Below, piece by piece: positions 26,201 to 39,500 of a stretch of DNA of 64,000 bases. Under the pieces are notes generated by a model. The model was given only the letters and a program-made list of their open reading frames with translations, was not told the DNA's origin and searched no databases. The number at the start of each line of letters is the position of its first letter. Position 1 is the first letter of the stretch. The position numbers and the translations under genes were made by a program. Where the stretch lies: NCBI RefSeq assembly GCF_945859705.1, contig NC_079136.1:79918867-79982866 (forward strand). Direction: 5' to 3'. This stretch comes from Episyrphus balteatus (Eukaryota; Arthropoda; Insecta; Diptera; Syrphidae).

Positions 26201-29200
26201 ATTGTATGCGAAGGATATCGACTCACAGAGCACAAAAATGTATTTTTTATAAGTTTTGGACTTGTAGTTTTGTTTTTAGAGAATTTTGAATTTTGCAAGT
26301 TTCATAGTGTTTAGACGCTTGGTTAACGAGATATGACGATTTAAACATTTTTAAAAGTGATTTTCTCCAAACGTGAATTTTTCAACTCCAATTGAATTGT
26401 ATGCGAAGGATATCGACTCACAGAGCAACAAAAGTTTTGGACTTGTAGTTTTGTTTTTAGAGAATTTTGAATTTTGCAAGTTTCATAGTGTTTAGACGCT
26501 TGGTTAACAAGATATGACGATTTAAACATTTTTAAAAGTGATTTTCTCCAAACGTGAATTTTTCAACTCCAATTGAATTGTATGCGAAGGATATCGACTC
26601 ACAGAGCACAAAAATGTATTTTTTATAAGTTTTGGACTTGTAGTTTTGTTTTTAGAGAATTTTGAATTTTGCAAGTTTCATAGTGTTTAGACGCTTGGTT
26701 AACGAGATATGACGATTTAAACATTTTTAAAAGTGATTTTCTCCAAACGTGAATTTTTCAACTCCAATTGAATTGTATGCGAAGGATATCGACTCACAGA
26801 GCACAAAAATGTATTTTTTATAAGTTTTGGACTTGTAGTTTTGTTTTTAGAGAATTTTGAATTTTGCAAGTTTCATAGTGTTTAGACGCTTGGTTAACGA
26901 GATATGACGATTTAAACATTTTTAAAAGTGATTTTCTCCAAACGTGAATTTTTCAACTCCAATTGAATTGTATGCGAAGGATATCGACTCACAGAGCACA
27001 AAAATGTATTTTTTATAAGTTTTGGACTTGTAGTTTTGTTTTTAGAGAATTTTGAATTTTGCAAGTTTCATAGTGTTTAGACGCTTGGTTAACGAGATAT
27101 GACGATTTAAACATTTTTAAAAGTGATTTTCTCCAAATGTGAATTTTTCAACTCCAATTGAATTGTATGCGAAGGATATCGACTCACAGAGCACAAAAAT
27201 GTATTGTTTATAAGTTTTGGACTTGTAGTTTTGTTTTTAGAGAATTTTGAATTTTGCAAGTTTCATAGTGTTTAGTCGCTTGGTTAACGAGATATGACGA
27301 TTTAAACATTTTTAAAAGTGATTTTCTCCAAACGTGAATTTTTCAACTCCAATTGAATTGTATGCGAAGGATATCGACTCACAGAGCACAAAAATGTATT
27401 TTTTATAAGTTTTGGACTTGTAGTTTTGTTTTTAGAGAATTTTGAATTTTGCAAGTTTCATAGTGTTTAGACGCTTGGTTAACGAGATATGACGATTTAA
27501 ACATTTTTAAAAGTGATTTTCTCCAAACGTGAATTTTTCAACTCCAATTGAATTGTATGCGAAGGATATTGACTCACAGAGCACAAAAATGTATTTTTTA
27601 TAAGTTTTGGACTTGTAGTTTTGTTTTTAGAGAATTTTGAATTTTGCAAGTTTCATAGTGTTTAGACGCTTGGTTAACGAGATATGACGATTTAAACATT
27701 TTTAAAAGTGATTTTCTCCAAACGTGAATTTTTCAACTCCAATTGAATTGTATGCGAAGGATATCGACTCACAGAGCACAAAAATGTATTGTTTATAAGT
27801 TTTGGACTTGTAGTTTTGTTTTTAGAGAATTTTGAATTTTGCAAGTTTCATAGTGTTTAGACGCTTGGTTAACGAGATATGACGATTTAAACATTTTTAA
27901 AAGTGATTTTCTCCAAACGTGAATTTTTCAACTCCAATTGAATTGTATGCGAAGGATATCGACTCACAGAGCACAAAAATGTATTTTTTATAAGTTTTGG
28001 ACTTGTAGTTTTGTTTTTAGAGAATTTTGAATTTTGCAAGTTTCATAGTGTTTAGTCGCTTGGTTAACGAGATATGACGATTTAAACATTTTTAAAAGTG
28101 ATTTTCTCCAAACGTGAATTTTTCAACTCCAATTGAATTGTATGCGAAGGATATCGACTCACAGAGCACAAAAATGTATTTTTTATAAGTTTTGGACTTG
28201 TAGTTTTGTTTTTAGAGAATTTTGAATTTTGCAAGTTTCATAGTGTTTAGACGCTTGGTTAACGAGATATGACGATTTAAACATTTTTAAAAGTGATTTT
28301 CTCCAAACGTGAATTTTTCAACTCCAATTGAATTGTATGCGAAGGATATCGACTCACAGAGCACAAAAATGTATTTTTTATAAGTTCTGGACTTGTAGTT
28401 TTGTTTTTAGAGAATTTTGAATTTTGCAAGTTTCATAGTGTTTAGACGCTTGGTTAACGAGATATGACGATTTAAACATTTTTAAAAGTGATTTTCTCCA
28501 AACGTGAATTTTTCAACTCCAATTGAATTGTATGCGAAGGATATCGACTCACAGAGCACAAAAATGTATTTTTTATAAGTTTTGGACTTGTAGTTTTGTT
28601 TTTAGAGAATTTTGAATTTTGCAAGTTTCATAGTGTTTAGACGCTTGGTTAACGAGATATGACGATTTAAACATTTTTAAAAGTGATTTTCTCCAAACGT
28701 GAATTTTTCAACTCCAATTGAATTGTATGCGAAGGATATCGACTCACAGAGCAACAAAAGTTTTGGACTTGTAGTTTTGTTTTTAGAGAATTTTGAATTT
28801 TGCAAGTTTCATAGTGTTTAGACGCTTGGTTAACAAGATATGACGATTTAAACATTTTTAAAAGTGATTTTCTCCAAACGTGAATTTTTCAACTCCAATT
28901 GAATTGTATGCGAAGGATATCGACTCACAGAGCACAAAAATGTATTTTTTATAAGTTTTGGACTTGTAGTTTTGTTTTTAGAGAATTTTGAATTTTGCAA
29001 GTTTCATAGTGTTTAGACGCTTGGTTAACGAGATATGACGATTTAAACATTTTTAAAAGTGATTTTCTCCAAACGTGAATTTTTCAACTCCAATTGAATT
29101 GTATGCGAAGGATATCGACTCACAGAGCACAAAAATGTATTTTTTATAAGTTTTGGACTTGTAGTTTTGTTTTTAGAGAATTTTGAATTTTGCAAGTTTC

Positions 29201-32200
29201 ATAGTGTTTAGACGCTTGGTTAACGAGATATGACGATTTAAACATTTTTAAAAGTGATTTTCTCCAAACGTGAATTTTTCAACTCCAATTGAATTGTATG
29301 CGAAGGATATCGACTCACAGAGCACAAAAATGTATTTTTTATAAGTTTTGGACTTGTAGTTTTGTTTTTAGAGAATTTTGAATTTTGCAAGTTTCATAGT
29401 GTTTAGACGCTTGGTTAACGAGATATGACGATTTAAACATTTTTAAAAGTGATTTTCTCCAAATGTGAATTTTTCAACTCCAATTGAATTGTATGCGAAG
29501 GATATCGACTCACAGAGCACAAAAATGTATTGTTTATAAGTTTTGGACTTGTAGTTTTGTTTTTAGAGAATTTTGAATTTTGCAAGTTTCATAGTGTTTA
29601 GTCGCTTGGTTAACGAGATATGACGATTTAAACATTTTTAAAAGTGATTTTCTCCAAACGTGAATTTTTCAACTCCAATTGAATTGTATGCGAAGGATAT
29701 CGACTCACAGAGCACAAAAATGTATTTTTTATAAGTTTTGGACTTGTAGTTTTGTTTTTAGAGAATTTTGAATTTTGCAAGTTTCATAGTGTTTAGACGC
29801 TTGGTTAACGAGATATGACGATTTAAACATTTTTAAAAGTGATTTTCTCCAAACGTGAATTTTTCAACTCCAATTGAATTGTATGCGAAGGATATTGACT
29901 CACAGAGCACAAAAATGTATTTTTTATAAGTTTTGGACTTGTAGTTTTGTTTTTAGAGAATTTTGAATTTTGCAAGTTTCATAGTGTTTAGACGCTTGGT
30001 TAACGAGATATGACGATTTAAACATTTTTAAAAGTGATTTTCTCCAAACGTGAATTTTTCAACTCCAATTGAATTGTATGCGAAGGATATCGACTCACAG
30101 AGCACAAAAATGTATTGTTTATAAGTTTTGGACTTGTAGTTTTGTTTTTAGAGAATTTTGAATTTTGCAAGTTTCATAGTGTTTAGTCGCTTGGTTAACG
30201 AGATATGACGATTTAAACATTTTTAAAAGTGATTTTCTCCAAACGTGAATTTTTCAACTCCAATTGAATTGTATGCGAAGGATATCGACTCACAGAGCAC
30301 AAAAATGTATTTTTTATAAGTTTTGGACTTGTAGTTTTGTTTTTAGAGAATTTTGAATTTTGCAAGTTTCATAGTGTTTAGACGCTTGGTTAACGAGATA
30401 TGACGATTTAAACATTTTTAAAAGTGATTTTCTCCAAACGTGAATTTTTCAACTCCAATTGAATTGTATGCGAAGGATATCGACTCACAGAGCATTTTGA
30501 ATTTTGCAAGTTTCATAGTGTTTAGACGCTTGGTTAACGAGATATGACGATTTAAACATTTTTAAAAGTGATTTTCTCCAAACGTGAATTTTTCAACTCC
30601 AATTGAATTGTATGCGAAGGATATCGACTCACAGAGCACAAAAATGTATTTTTTATAAGTTTTGGACTTGTAGTTTTGTTTTTAGAGAATTTTGAATTTT
30701 GCAAGTTTCATAGTGTTTAGACGCTTGGTTAACGAGATATGACGGTTTAAACATTTTTAAAAGTGATTTTCTCCAAACGTGAATTTTTCAACTCCAATTG
30801 AATTGTATGCGAAGGATATCGACTCACAGAGCACAAAAATGTATTTTTTATAAGTTTTGGACTTGTCGTTTTGTTTTTAGAGAATTTTGAATTTTGCAAG
30901 TTTCATAGTGTTTAGACGCTTGGTTAACGAGATATGACGATTTAAACATTTTTAAAAGTGATTTTCTCCAAACGTGAATTTTTCAACTCCAATTGAATTG
31001 TATGCGAAGGATATCGACTCACAGAGCACAAAAATGTATTTTTTATAAGTTTTGGACTTGTAGTTTTGTTTTTAGAGAACTTTGAATTTTGCAAGTTTCA
31101 TAGTGTTTAGACGCTTGGTTAACGAGATATGACGATTTAAACATTTTTAAAAGTGATTTTCTCCAAACGTGAATTTTTTAACTCCAATTGAATTGTATGC
31201 GAAGGATATCGACTCACAGAGCACAAAAATGTATTTTTTATAAGTTTTGGACTTGTAGTTTTGTTTTTAGAGAATTTTGAATTTTGCAAGTTTCATAGTG
31301 TTTAGACGCTTGGTTAACGAGATATGACGATTTAAACATTTTTAAAAGTGATTTTCTCCAAACGTGAATTTTTCAACTCCAATTGAATTGTATGCGAAGG
31401 ATATCGACTCACAGAGCACAAAAATGTATTGTTTATAAGTTTTGGACTTGTAGTTTTGTTTTTAGAGAATTTTGAATTTTGCAAGTTTCATAGTGTTTAG
31501 TCGCTTGGTTAACGAGATATGACGATTTAAACATTTTTAAAAGTGATTTTCTCCAAACGTGAATTTTTCAACTCCAATTGAATTGTATGCGAAGGATATC
31601 GACTCACAGAGCACAAAAATGTATTTTTTATAAGTTTTGGACTTGTAGTTTTGTTTTTAGAGAACTTTGAATTTTGCAAGTTTCATAGTGTTTAGACGCT
31701 TGGTTAACGAGATATGACGATTTAAACATTTTTAAAAGTGATTTTCTCCAAACGTGAATTTTTTAACTCCAATTGAATTGTATGCGAAGGATATCGACTC
31801 ACAGAGCACAAAAATGTATTTTTTATAAGTTTTGGACTTGTAGTTTTGTTTTTAGAGAATTTTGAATTTTGCAAGTTTCATAGTGTTTAGACGCTTGGTT
31901 AACGAGATATGACGATTTAAACATTTTTAAAAGTGATTTTCTCCAAACGTGAATTTTTCAACTCCAATTGAATTGTATGCGAAGGATATCGACTCACAGA
32001 GCACAAAAATGTATTTTTTATAAGTTTTGGACTTGTAGTTTTGTTTTTAGAGAATTTTGAATTTTGCAAGTTTCATAGTGTTTAGACGCTTGGTTAACGA
32101 GATATGACGATTTAAACATTTTTAAAAGTGATTTTCTCCAAACGTGAATTTTTCAACTCCAATTGAATTGTATGCGAAGGATATCGACTCACAGAGCACA

Positions 32201-32312
32201 AAAATGTATTTTTTATAAGTTTTGGACTTGCAGTTTTGTTTTTAGAGAATTTTGAATTTTGCAAGTTTCATAGTGTTTAGACGCTTGGTTAACGAGATAT
32301 GACGATTTAAAC
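23220..32312. repeat. 195-bp satellite, block 4
   Basis: About 47 monomers with marked higher-order structure. 181-bp variants begin the frames at 26341 and 28667, exactly 2,326 bp apart (11 x 195 + 181). Markers around them repeat at the same interval: ATTGTTTATAAG, TTAGTCGC, CCAAATGTG and GGATATTG. A monomer near 30494 has a deletion of about 45 bp (GAGCATTTTGAA). There is no gene. Confidence 0.97.
26341..30992. repeat. Two copies of a 12-monomer higher-order repeat (2,326 bp)
   Basis: The 181-bp monomer, TTAACAAGATATG near 26505 and 28831, CCAAATGTG near 27131 and 29457, ATTGTTTATAAG near 27203 and 29529, and GGATATTG near 27569 and 29895 all recur 2,326 bp apart. The second copy is disturbed beyond about 30490 by a deletion, so the right limit is approximate. 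Confidence 0.8.
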
Positions 32313-33594
32313 GGGTTGGGGTCGAAATTCTGTATGTTGCAAAATTCTGTATTCAAAATACTGTATGCCAAAAAACTGTATGTCAAAATTCTGTATGTGC
32401 AAAATGCTGTAGGAACAAAATTCTGAAAGTCAAAATTCTGTATAGCAAAATTCTGGTTGGTCAAAATACTGTATTTCAAAATTCTGTACATCAAAATTCT
32501 GTAAATCAAAATTCTGTAAAAATGCTGTAAAAAAATATCGTTTTGATAATGTAAAAAAGTGCGCGCGCACAACCCTAAACGGGTTGGGGTCGAAATTCTG
32601 TATGTTGCAAAATTCTGTATTCAAAATACTGTATGCCAAAAAACTGTATGTCCAAATTCTGTATGTGCAAAATGCTGTAGGAACAAAATTCTGAAAGTCA
32701 AAATTCTGTATAGCAAAATTCTGGTTGGTTAAAATACTGTATTTCGAAATTCTGTAAATCAAAATTCTGTAAATCAAAATTCTGTAAAAATGCTGTAAAA
32801 AAATATCGTTTTGATAATGTAAAAAAGTGCGCGCGCACTTTTTTACATTATCAAAACGATATTTTTTTACAGCATTTTTACAGAATTTTGATATACAGTA
32901 TTTTGCCGTACAGAATTTTACAAAACAGAATTTTGCATGTCAGTATTTTGTTCATACAGTATTTTGACGTACAGAATTTTGTATTTACAGTATAATGACG
33001 TACAGAATTATGGTATTACAGTATTTTGACCCCACAGAATTTTGTCGTACAGAATTTTGACAAGCAGAATTATGACCCGTTCCCGATTTGGGTTGGGGTC
33101 GAAATTCTGTATGTTGCAAAATTCTGTATTCAAAATACTGTATGCCAAAATACTGTATGTCAAAATTCTGTATGTGCAAAATGCTGTAGGAACAAAATTC
33201 TGAAAGTCAAAATTCTGTATAGCAAAATTCTGGTTGGTCAAAATACTGTATTTCAAAATTCTGTACATCAAAATTCTGTAAATCAAAATTCTGTAACAAT
33301 GCTGTAAAAAAATATCGTTTTGATAATGTAAAAAAGTGCGCGCGCACTTTTTTACATTATCAAAACGATATTTTTTTACAGCATTTTTACAGAATTTTGA
33401 TATACAGTATTTTGCCGTACAGAATTTTACAAAACAGAATTTTGCATGTCAGTATTTTGTTCATACAGTATTTTGACGTACAGAATTTTGTATTTACAGT
33501 ATAATGACGTACAGAATTATGGTATTACAGAATTTTGACCCCACAGAATTTTTGTCGTACAGAATTTTGACAAGCAGAATTATGACCCGCTCCC
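32313..33594. mobile_element. Foldback cluster 2: half copy plus two full copies in tandem
   Basis: Same plan as cluster 1, entering after GATTTAAAC at 32304-32312 and leaving before GATTTAAAC at 33595. Here the second copy keeps its full start GGGTTGGGGTCG after AACCCTAAAC. A third copy follows GATTT near 33089. Small differences from cluster 1 include CCCGTTCCC for CCCGCTCCC near 33080 and an extra T near 33550. The shared rare joints (AACCCTAAAC and GATTTGGGTT) show that the two clusters derive from one ancestor by duplication, about 10.35 kb apart. Confidence 0.82.
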
Positions 33595-36500
33595 GATTTA
33601 AACATTTTTAAAAGTGATTTTCTCCAAACGTGAATTTTTCAACTCCAATTGAATTGTATGCGAAGGATATCGACTCACAGAGCACAAAAATGTATTTTTT
33701 ATAAGTTTTGGACTTGTAGTTTTGTTTTTAGAGAATTTTGAATTTTGCAAGTTTCATAGTGTTTAGACGCTTGGTTAACGAGATATGACGATTTAAACAT
33801 TTTTAAAAGTGATTTTCTCCAAACGTGAATTTTTCAACTCCAATTGAATTGTATGCGAAGGATATCGACTCACAGAGCAACAAAAGTTTTGGACTTGTAG
33901 TTTTGTTTTTAGAGAATTTTGAATTTTGCAAGTTTCATAGTGTTTAGACGCTTGGTTAACGAGATATGACGATTTAAACATTTTTAAAAGTGATTTTCTC
34001 CAAACGTGAATTTTTCAACTCCAATTGAATTGTATGCGAAGGATATCGACTCACAGAGCACAAAAATGTATTTTTTATAAGTTTTGGACTTGTAGTTTTG
34101 TTTTTAGAGAATTTTGAATTTTGCAAGTTTCATAGTGTTTAGACGCTTGGTTAACGAGATATGACGATTTAAACATTTTTAAAAGTGATTTTCTCCAAAC
34201 GTGAATTTTTCAACTCCAATTGAATTGTATGCGAAGGATATCGACTCACAGAGCACAAAAATGTATTTTTTATAAGTTTTGGACTTGTAGTTTTGTTTTT
34301 AGAGAATTTTGAATTTTGCAAGTTTCATAGTGTTTAGACGCTTGGTTAACGAGATATGACGATTTAAACATTTTTAAAAGTGATTTTCTCCAAACGTGAA
34401 TTTTTCAACTCCAATTGAATTGTATGCGAAGGATATCGACTCACAGAGCACAAAAATGTATTTTTTATAAGTTTTGGACTTGTAGTTTTGTTTTTAGAGA
34501 ATTTTGAATTTTGCAAGTTTCATAGTGTTTAGACGCTTGGTTAACGAGATATGACGATTTAAACATTTTTAAAAGTGATTTTCTCCAAACGTGAATTTTT
34601 CAACTCCAATTGAATTGTATGCGAAGGATATCGACTCACAGAGCACAAAAATGTATTGTTTATAAGTTTTGGACTTGTAGTTTTGTTTTTAGAGAATTTT
34701 GAATTTTGCAAGTTTCATAGTGTTTAGTCGCTTGGTTAACGAGATATGACGATTTAAACATTTTTAAAAGTGATTTTCTCCAAACGTGAATTTTTCAACT
34801 CCAATTGAATTGTATGCGAAGGATATCGACTCACAGAGCACAAAAATGTATTTTTTATAAGTTTTGGACTTGTAGTTTTGTTTTTAGAGAATTTTGAATT
34901 TTGCAAGTTTCATAGTGTTTAGACGCTTGGTTAACGAGATATGACGATTTAAACATTTTTAAAAGTGATTTTCTCCAAACGTGAATTTTTCAACTCCAAT
35001 TGAATTGTATGCGAAGGATATCGACTCACAGAGCACAAAAATGTATTTTTTATAAGTTCTGGACTTGTAGTTTTGTTTTTAGAGAATTTTGAATTTTGCA
35101 AGTTTCATAGTGTTTAGACGCTTGGTTAACGAGATATGACGATTTAAACATTTTTAAAAGTGATTTTCTCCAAACGTGAATTTTTCAACTCCAATTGAAT
35201 TGTATGCGAAGGATATCGACTCACAGAGCACAAAAATGTATTTTTTATAAGTTTTGGACTTGTAGTTTTGTTTTTAGAGAATTTTGAATTTTGCAAGTTT
35301 CATAGTGTTTAGACGCTTGGTTAACGAGATATGACGATTTAAACATTTTTAAAAGTGATTTTCTCCAAACGTGAATTTTTCAAAAATGTATTTTTTATAA
35401 GTTTTGGACTTGTAGTTTTGTTTTTAGAGAATTTTGAATTTTGCAAGTTTCATAGTGTTTAGACGCTTGGTTAACGAGATATGACGATTTAAACATTTTT
35501 AAAAGTGATTTTCTCCAAACGTGAATTTTTCAACTCCAATTGAATTGTATGCGAAGGATATCGACTCACAGAGCACAAAAATGTATTTTTTTATAAGTTT
35601 TGGACTTGTAGTTTTGTTTTTAGAGAATTTTGAATTTTGCAAGTTTCATAGTGTTTAGACGCTTGGTTAACGAGATATGACGATTTAAACATTTTTAAAA
35701 GTGATTTTCTCCAAACGTGAATTTTTCAACTCCAATTGAATTGTATGCGAAGGATATCAACTCACAGAGCACAAAAATGTATTTTTTATAAGTTTTGGAC
35801 TTGTAGTTTTGTTTTTAGAGAATTTTGAATTTTGCAAGTTTCATAGTGTTTAGACGCTTGGTTAACGAGATATGACGATTTAAACATTTTTAAAAGTGAT
35901 TTTCTCCAAACGTGAATTTTTCAACTCTAATTGAATTGTATGCGAAGGATATCGACTCACAGAGCACAAAAATGTATTTTTTATAAGTTTTGGACTTGTA
36001 GTTTTGTTTTTAGAGAATTTTGAATTTTGCAAGTTTCATAGTGTTAAGACGCTTGGTTAACGAGATATGACGATTTAAACATTTTTAAAAGTGATTTTCT
36101 CCAAACGTGAATTTTTCAACTCCAATTGAATTGTATGCGAAGGATATCGACTCACAGAGCACAAAAATGTATTTTTTATAAGTTTTGGACTTGTAGTTTT
36201 GTTTTTAGAGAATTTTGAATTTTGCAAGTTTCATAGTGTTTAGACGCTTGGTTAACGAGATATGACGATTTAAATATTTTTAAAAGTGATTTTCTCCAAA
36301 CGTGAATTTTTCATCTCCAATTGAATTGTATGCGAAGGATATCGACTCACAGAGCACAAAAATGTATTTTTTATAAGTTTTGGACTTGTAGTTTTGTTTT
36401 TAGAGAATTTTGAATTTTGCAAGTTTCATAGTGTTTAGACGCTTGGTTAACGAGATATGACGATTTAAACATTTTTAAAAGTGATTTTCTCCAAACGTGA

Positions 36501-39500
36501 ATTTTTCAACTCCAATTGAATTGTATGCGAAGGATATCGACTCACAGAGCACAAAAATGTATTTTTTATAAGTTTTGGACTTGTAGTTTTGTTTTTAGAG
36601 AATTTTGAATTTTGCAAGTTTCATAGTGTTTAGACGCTTGGTTAACGAGATATGACGATTTAAACATTTTTAAAAGTGATTTTCTCCAAACGTGAATTTT
36701 TCAACTCCAATTGAATTGTATGCGAAGGATATCGACTCACAGAGCACAAAAATGTATTTTTTATAAGTTTTGGACTTGTAGTTTTGTTTTTAGAGAATTT
36801 TGAATTTTGCAAGTTTCATAGTGTTTAGACGCTTGGTTAACGAGATATGACGATTTAAACATTTTTAAAAGTGATTTTCTCCAAACGTGAATTTTTCAAC
36901 TCCAATTGAATTGTATGCGAAGGATATCAACTCACAGAGCACAAAAATGTATTTTTTATAAGTTTTGGACTTGTAGTTTTGTTTTTAGAGAATTTTGAAT
37001 TTTGCAAGTTTCATAGTGTTTAGACGCTTGGTTAACGAGATATGACGATTTAAACATTTTTAAAAGTGATTTTCTCCAAACGTGAATTTTTCAACTCTAA
37101 TTGAATTGTATGCGAAGGATATCGACTCACAGAGCACAAAAATGTATTTTTTATAAGTTTTGGACTTGTAGTTTTGTTTTTAGAGAATTTTGAATTTTGC
37201 AAGTTTCATAGTGTTAAGACGCTTGGTTAACGAGATATGACGATTTAAACATTTTTAAAAGTGATTTTCTCCAAACGTGAATTTTTCAACTCCAATTGAA
37301 TTGTATGCGAAGGATATCGACTCACAGAGCACAAAAATGTATTTTTTATAAGTTTTGGACTTGTAGTTTTGTTTTTAGAGAATTAGTGTTTAGACGCTTG
37401 GTTAACGAGATATGACGATTTAAACATTTTTAGAAGTGATTTTCTCCAAACGTGAATTTTTCAACTCCAATTGAATTGTATGCGAAGGATATCGACTCAC
37501 AGAGCACAAAAATGTATTTTTTATAAGTTTTGGACTTGTAGTTTTGTTTTTAGAGAATTTTGAATTTTGCAAGTTTCATAGTGTTTAGACGCTTGGTTAA
37601 CGAGATATGACGATTTAAACATTTTTAAAAGTGATTTTCTCCAAACGTGAATTTTTCAACTCCAATTGAATTGTATGCGAAGGATATCGACTCACAGAGC
37701 ACAAAAATGTATTTTTTATAAGTTTTGGACTTGTAGTTTTGTTTTTAGAGAATTTTGAATTTTGCAAGTTTCATAGTGTTTAGACGCTTGGTTAACGAGA
37801 TATGACGATTTAAACATTTTTAAAAGTGATTTTCTCCAAACGTGAATTTTTCAACTCCAATTGAATTGTATGCGAAGGATATCAACTCACAGAGCACAAA
37901 AATGTATTTTTTATAAGTTTTGGACTTGTAGTTTTGTTTTTAGAGAATTTTGAATTTTGCAAGTTTCATAGTGTTTAGACGCTTGGTTAACGAGATATGA
38001 CGATTTAAACATTTTTAAAAGTGATTTTCTCCAAACGTGAATTTTTCAACTCTAATTGAATTGTATGCGAAGGATATCGACTCACAGAGCACAAAAATGT
38101 ATTTTTTATAAGTTTTGGACTTGTAGTTTTGTTTTTAGAGAATTTTGAATTTTGCAAGTTTCATAGTGTTAAGACGCTTGGTTAACGAGATATGACGATT
38201 TAAACATTTTTAAAAGTGATTTTCTCCAAACGTGAATTTTTCAACTCCAATTGAATTGTATGCGAAGGATATCGACTCACAGAGCACAAAAATGTATTTT
38301 TTATAAGTTTTGGACTTGTAGTTTTGTTTTTAGAGAATTTTGAATTTTGCAAGTTTCATAGTGTTTAGACGCTTGGTTAACGAGATATGACGATTTAAAC
38401 ATTTTTAAAAGTGATTTTCTCCAAACGTGAATTTTTCAACTCCAATTGAATTGTATGCGAAGGATATCGACTCACAGAGCACAAAAATGTATTTTTTATA
38501 AGTTTTGGACTTGTAGTTTTGTTTTTAGAGAATTTTGAATTTTGCAAGTTTCATAGTGTTTAGACGCTTGGTTAACGAGATATGACGATTTAAACATTTT
38601 TAAAAGTGATTTTCTCCAAACGTGAATTTTTCAACTCCAATTGAATTGTATGCGAAGGATATCGACTCACAGAGCACAAAAATGTATTTTTTATAAGTTT
38701 TGGACTTGTAGTTTTGTTTTTAGAGAATTTTGAATTTTGCAAGTTTCATAGTGTTTAGACGCTTGGTTAACGAGATATGACGATTTAAACATTTTTAAAA
38801 GTGATTTTCTCCAAACGTGAATTTTTCAACTCCAATTGAATTGTATGCGAAGGATATCGACTCACAGAGCACAAAAATGTATTTTTTATAAGTTTTGGAC
38901 TTGTAGTTTTGTTTTTAGAGAATTTTGAATTTTGCAAGTTTCATAGTGTTTAGACGCTTGGTTAACGAGATATGACGATTTAAACATTTTTAAAAGTGAT
39001 TTTCTCCAAACGTGAATTTTTCAACTCCAATTGAATTGTATGCGAAGGATATCGACTCACAGAGCACAAAAATGTATTTTTTATAAGTTTTGGACTTGTA
39101 GTTTTGTTTTTAGAGAATTTTGAAGTTTGCAAGTTTCATAGTGTTAAGACGCTTGGTTAACGAGATATGACGATTTAAACATTTTTAAAAGTGATTTTCT
39201 CCAAACGTGAATTTTTCAACTCAAATTGAATTGTATGCGAAGGATATCGACTCACAGAGCACAAAAATGTATTTTTTATAAGTTTTGGACTTGTAGTTTT
39301 GTTTTTAGAGAATTTTGAATTTTGCAAGTTTCATAGTGTTTAGACGCTTGGTTAACGAGATATGACGATTTAAACATTTTTAAAAGTGATTTTCTCCAAA
39401 CGTGAATTTTTCAACTCCAATTGAATTGTATGCGAAGGATATCAACTCACAGAGCACAAAAATGTATTTTTTATAAGTTTTGGACTTGTAGTTTTGTTTT

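Noticed and set aside
17099..33307. Frames of 64-144 codons on both strands over the foldback elements
   Set aside because: Both strands read because the arms are inverted repeats of AATTCTGTA-type units. There is no domain, and the frames run on into satellite sequence.
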